From a virus: a stretch of 22,466 nt of DNA. Positions 20,500-22,466 of the stretch are shown in pieces. The position numbers were made by a program, and so were the translations under genes. The notes under the pieces were generated by a model, which saw only the letters and a list, made by a program, of their open reading frames with translations, ran no database searches and was not told the origin of the DNA. The stretch is from the IMG/VR virus record IMGVR_UViG_3300024356_000309, positions 1 through 22,466 of that record. The stretch is one strand, 5' to 3'. The number at the start of each line of letters is the position of its first letter. Position 1 is the stretch's first letter.

Positions 20500-20521
20500 T
20501 TAGAGGAGGGCTAACCTTAAT

Positions 20522-21271
20522 ATGAAGAGAAATAGAGCGCAAAAGCAGCAGCGTAACCAAGCAGATCAGTACGATCCACGCTTTGACAGTAATGTAATCA
20601 ACATTGATCGCAGATTGAACGAAAAGCGCAAGCGAGTTCAAATTTATCCAAAAAATCTAAGTCAAGAGACTTATCTACTTAAACTAAACGATTCCCAGAA
20701 AAAGATTGTATTTGCTATCGGCCCAGCCGGTACAGGTAAAACTATGCTGGCCGTGCAGTGGGCAGTAGATCAGTTAAAATTTGGGCAAGCGGAAAAGATC
20801 ATTATTACAAGACCTGCTGTATCAGTAGACGAGGAACATGGATTCCTCCCAGGAGACTTAAATGAAAAAATGGCCCCCTGGACCAAGCCTATTTTTGATG
20901 TTTTTGCTGAAAACTTCAATGCTAAAGAAATTCAACATATGATCGAAGAGGGGGTGATAGAAACCAGTCCTTTAGCATATATGAGAGGCAGAACATTCAA
21001 AAACGCAGTGGTAATTGCAGATGAAATGCAGAATGCAACACCTAGCCAGATGAAAATGTTGCTGACGAGATTAGGAACTGAGTCTAAAATGGTTGTAACT
21101 GGGGACTTGCAACAAGCAGACCGTCCTAGCAACAATGGTCTTTTAGAGTTTTTACAACTCTATAATAATTTTAAAGACCATCGATACGTAGACCTAGTAC
21201 AATTTGACGTACAGGATGTAGAACGCCACGAGGCGGTAAAGGAGATTTTATCTATATACGGTGACTGTTAA
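20522..21271 (+). CDS. phoH: PhoH-like ATPase
   Basis: The 249-residue protein has a PhoH domain with Walker A GPAGTGKT at 67-74, a TRPAVSVDEEHGFLPGDLNE segment near 96-115, and Walker B VVIADEMQNATPSQMKMLLT at about 163-182, followed by VVTGDLQQAD. The N-terminal 45 residues are basic and probably flexible. PhoH proteins are P-loop ATPases, some linked to RNA metabolism or phosphate stress. Their role in phages is not settled, though they are very common in marine phages. It is the only plus-strand gene here, and its stop overlaps the stop of the convergent 80-aa gene within TTAA. The ribosome site GAGGAGGG lies about 11 nt before the ATG. Confidence 0.95.
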   Translation: MKRNRAQKQQRNQADQYDPRFDSNVINIDRRLNEKRKRVQIYPKNLSQETYLLKLNDSQKKIVFAIGPAGTGKTMLAVQWAVDQLKFGQAEKIIITRPAVSVDEEHGFLPGDLNEKMAPWTKPIFDVFAENFNAKEIQHMIEEGVIETSPLAYMRGRTFKNAVVIADEMQNATPSQMKMLLTRLGTESKMVVTGDLQQADRPSNNGLLEFLQLYNNFKDHRYVDLVQFDVQDVERHEAVKEILSIYGDC

Positions 21272-21510
21272 TCCTTAGGGAGATAGGGGGTCAACCGATC
21301 CCCTAGCATCCTCTTGTAAAATTCGAGCATATCGTCATATCCAGCATCTGGATTGAGCCCGTTTTTTACGCACTTCTTTTCCTTAAAGTCTAAGATGACT
21401 TTAGCGGTTTGTATGTGCTTCATTCTCAAATTATTTTTAAACTCTGTTACTTCGTCCCATAGGCCTGTGGGCTTACGAACATAGGTAACAATCATATAAC
21501 GTTCACTCAT
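21268..21510 (-). CDS. Conserved small phage protein (80 aa), function unknown
   Basis: The sequence reads MSERYMIVTYVRKPTGLWDE, then VTEFKNNLRMKHIQTAKVIL and DFKEKKCVKNGLN. A beta-strand start, a helix and another strand suggest a small alpha/beta domain. I recall this YMIVTYVRKP...QTAxVILDFK pattern from T4-like marine phages without a known function. It overlaps the dCMP deaminase stop by 8 nt and ends convergently against phoH with a 4-nt overlap, so there is no room for a terminator between the two. Confidence 0.8.
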   Translation of the reverse strand: MSERYMIVTYVRKPTGLWDEVTEFKNNLRMKHIQTAKVILDFKEKKCVKNGLNPDAGYDDMLEFYKRMLGDRLTPYLPKD

Positions 21511-22015
21511 CTAATTTCTCCACAACAATTCCGCTTTTTTCAAGGAATTTAATTCCTGTATCATCTCGATAATTTTCTCCGTAGAACACTCGACTAATGC
21601 CGGACTGATAGATAAGTTTAGCACATTCTATACAGGGGCTGTGTGTAATAAAAATATCAGCACCAAGACCGCTGTTATGTGATTTTGCTAACTTAGCAAT
21701 GGCATTTGATTCGGCGTGTAATACTTCTGGTTTAGTTTTTAGACCAAAATGAACGTTACAACCTGCTTCTTCATTCCATTCTTCGTAGGGATACTTGGCA
21801 AGAAATTCATCTGGATCAAGCCATCCTCCTGCTCCGGAGTCATAATCTCTATATTCGCAGTTGTTTTCCCAACCTGCGGGCATACCGTTGTAACCATAGC
21901 TGATTACTGTGTCGTCTTTGACAATAACGGCGCCGACGTGAAGGCGTTGTGCGTGACTTAATTTTGCAACACGTTTTGCCCAGTCTTTATAAAGATCTTT
22001 AAATTTTTGTTTCAT
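21503..22015 (-). CDS. cd: dCMP deaminase
   Basis: The 170-residue zinc enzyme has the cytidine/deoxycytidylate deaminase motifs. LHAESNAI has His100 (zinc ligand) and Glu102 (proton shuttle), and SPCIEC has zinc ligands Cys128 and Cys131. GYNGMPAG at 41-48 is the substrate-loop signature of dCMP deaminases. The insert between these motifs (about 49-95) has further Cys/His (Cys53, Cys86, His89) that could form the second zinc site seen in T4 dCMP deaminase. The enzyme turns dCMP into dUMP for thymidylate synthesis and biases the pool toward T, in line with the AT-rich genome. It overlaps the gp44 gene by ATGA. Confidence 0.94.
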   Translation of the reverse strand: MKQKFKDLYKDWAKRVAKLSHAQRLHVGAVIVKDDTVISYGYNGMPAGWENNCEYRDYDSGAGGWLDPDEFLAKYPYEEWNEEAGCNVHFGLKTKPEVLHAESNAIAKLAKSHNSGLGADIFITHSPCIECAKLIYQSGISRVFYGENYRDDTGIKFLEKSGIVVEKLDE

Positions 22016-22466
22016 AACAATTTAGCAAGTCTTACCAATGTAGCAGCAAGATTAATTTCCGGATCTGCACAGATTGTATGATCTACAAGACCTTGTTTAA
22101 TTAATAGAATTGCTTTGTCTTGATTATCTTCTGCTCCAAAGATATCTAAGTTGTCATAAAGCCAACGATATACTTCTTCCATTTCTTCTGCGCGAATCTT
22201 ACCACAGAGCATCTTACGTGCTTCTGTGATCTTGCCAGCCTTAAACAAGGTAACCATATCAAACTTCCAGTCTGCTTCGCCTTGATCGCCTTTGTTAGGA
22301 GCAGCTAGTTTGCCCTCATTAACATTTTGTTGTACTAGGTTAATACACTTACGAAGGTCTGGATAAGTTACCTTTACGTAATTATCCAAGGTGTCAAGAT
22401 CAAAGTCCACACCTTCATCGACGAGGATAGTAGCCACACGAGCAGTAAACTCTGTAATATCAGTAC
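22012..22466 (-). CDS. 44: Clamp-loader large subunit (gp44-like), C-terminal part only
   Basis: The reading frame is open to the right edge, so the N-terminal AAA+ domain with its Walker motifs lies outside the window; visible residues begin TDITEFTARVATILVDEGVD. The part seen matches the end of the AAA+ lid and the collar domain of T4 gp44-type loaders. VKVTYPDLRKCINLVQQN carries the sensor-2 Arg (PDLRK), and helical segments follow (LFKAGKITEARKMLCGKIRA, VYRWLYDNLDIFG, LAATLVRLAKLL). The full protein opens and loads the gp45 ring with gp62. No gp62-like gene follows it here, where the T4 order would put it. Confidence 0.85.
   Translation of the reverse strand, partial: TDITEFTARVATILVDEGVDFDLDTLDNYVKVTYPDLRKCINLVQQNVNEGKLAAPNKGDQGEADWKFDMVTLFKAGKITEARKMLCGKIRAEEMEEVYRWLYDNLDIFGAEDNQDKAILLIKQGLVDHTICADPEINLAATLVRLAKLL

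Noticed and set aside
22012-22437. A complete small gene starting at a GTG at 22437
   Set aside because: The frame is open to the window edge and the upstream residues continue the clamp-loader sequence, so the GTG is an internal Val codon.
1-22466. tRNA genes, CRISPR arrays, insertion sequences or attachment sites
   Set aside because: Gaps between genes are almost all under 150 nt, and no cloverleaf, regularly spaced repeat, transposase or integrase was seen by eye.

Overview
The window looks like part of a T4-like myovirus genome (Caudoviricetes) of the kind found in pelagic marine or freshwater samples. It is AT-rich and very tightly packed. All genes but one lie on the minus strand, and many neighbours share ATGA or TAATG start/stop overlaps. 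The marker genes are a family-B DNA polymerase (gp43), a sliding clamp (gp45), the C-terminal end of a clamp-loader ATPase (gp44), a DsbA-like protein, dCMP deaminase and PhoH. Spanins with an outer-membrane lipoprotein point to a Gram-negative host, and four promoters with canonical sigma70 spacing point to a sigma70-type host polymerase. Nothing in the sequence identifies the host further.

Layout, read along the minus strand from the right edge. (1) 22466-21268: gp44 (cut by the window), dCMP deaminase and a small conserved protein. (2) 21271-20522: phoH, the only plus-strand gene, with a hairpin leader. (3) 20377-16393: two unrecognised, probably structural proteins, then a lysis block (GH19 endolysin, inner-membrane spanin, lipoprotein spanin, DUF4337-like membrane protein, holin-like protein) and a small secreted Lys-rich protein. 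(4) 16354-13107: a type II DnaJ and a ClpA-type AAA+ unfoldase behind a host-type promoter. (5) 13141-7740: a run of head-associated or unknown proteins that includes a nucleotidyltransferase, an A-type Fe-S carrier and a second GH19 enzyme. Seven of them begin with a similar short N-terminal motif that resembles T4 capsid-targeting sequences. (6) 7705-3560: DsbA-like protein, small membrane protein, DNA polymerase and sliding clamp. (7) 3560-1: a TGT/DpdA-like base-exchange enzyme, an HNH nuclease, a DUF465 protein, a small Cys protein, a very acidic protein under a perfect sigma70 promoter, and a truncated gene that may be QueE-like.

Regions 1 and 6 give DNA synthesis and nucleotide supply, region 7 probably DNA base modification with possible early anti-defence, region 4 protein folding or remodelling, region 3 lysis, and region 5 candidate head cargo. 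The most notable observations are the shared capsid-targeting-like N-termini in region 5, the likely 7-deazaguanine DNA modification in region 7, two places where a rho-independent terminator and a sigma70 promoter occupy the same bases, and a DnaJ gene whose predicted transcript starts on its own ATG. There is no gene-free stretch over 300 bases; the longest is 20378-20521.
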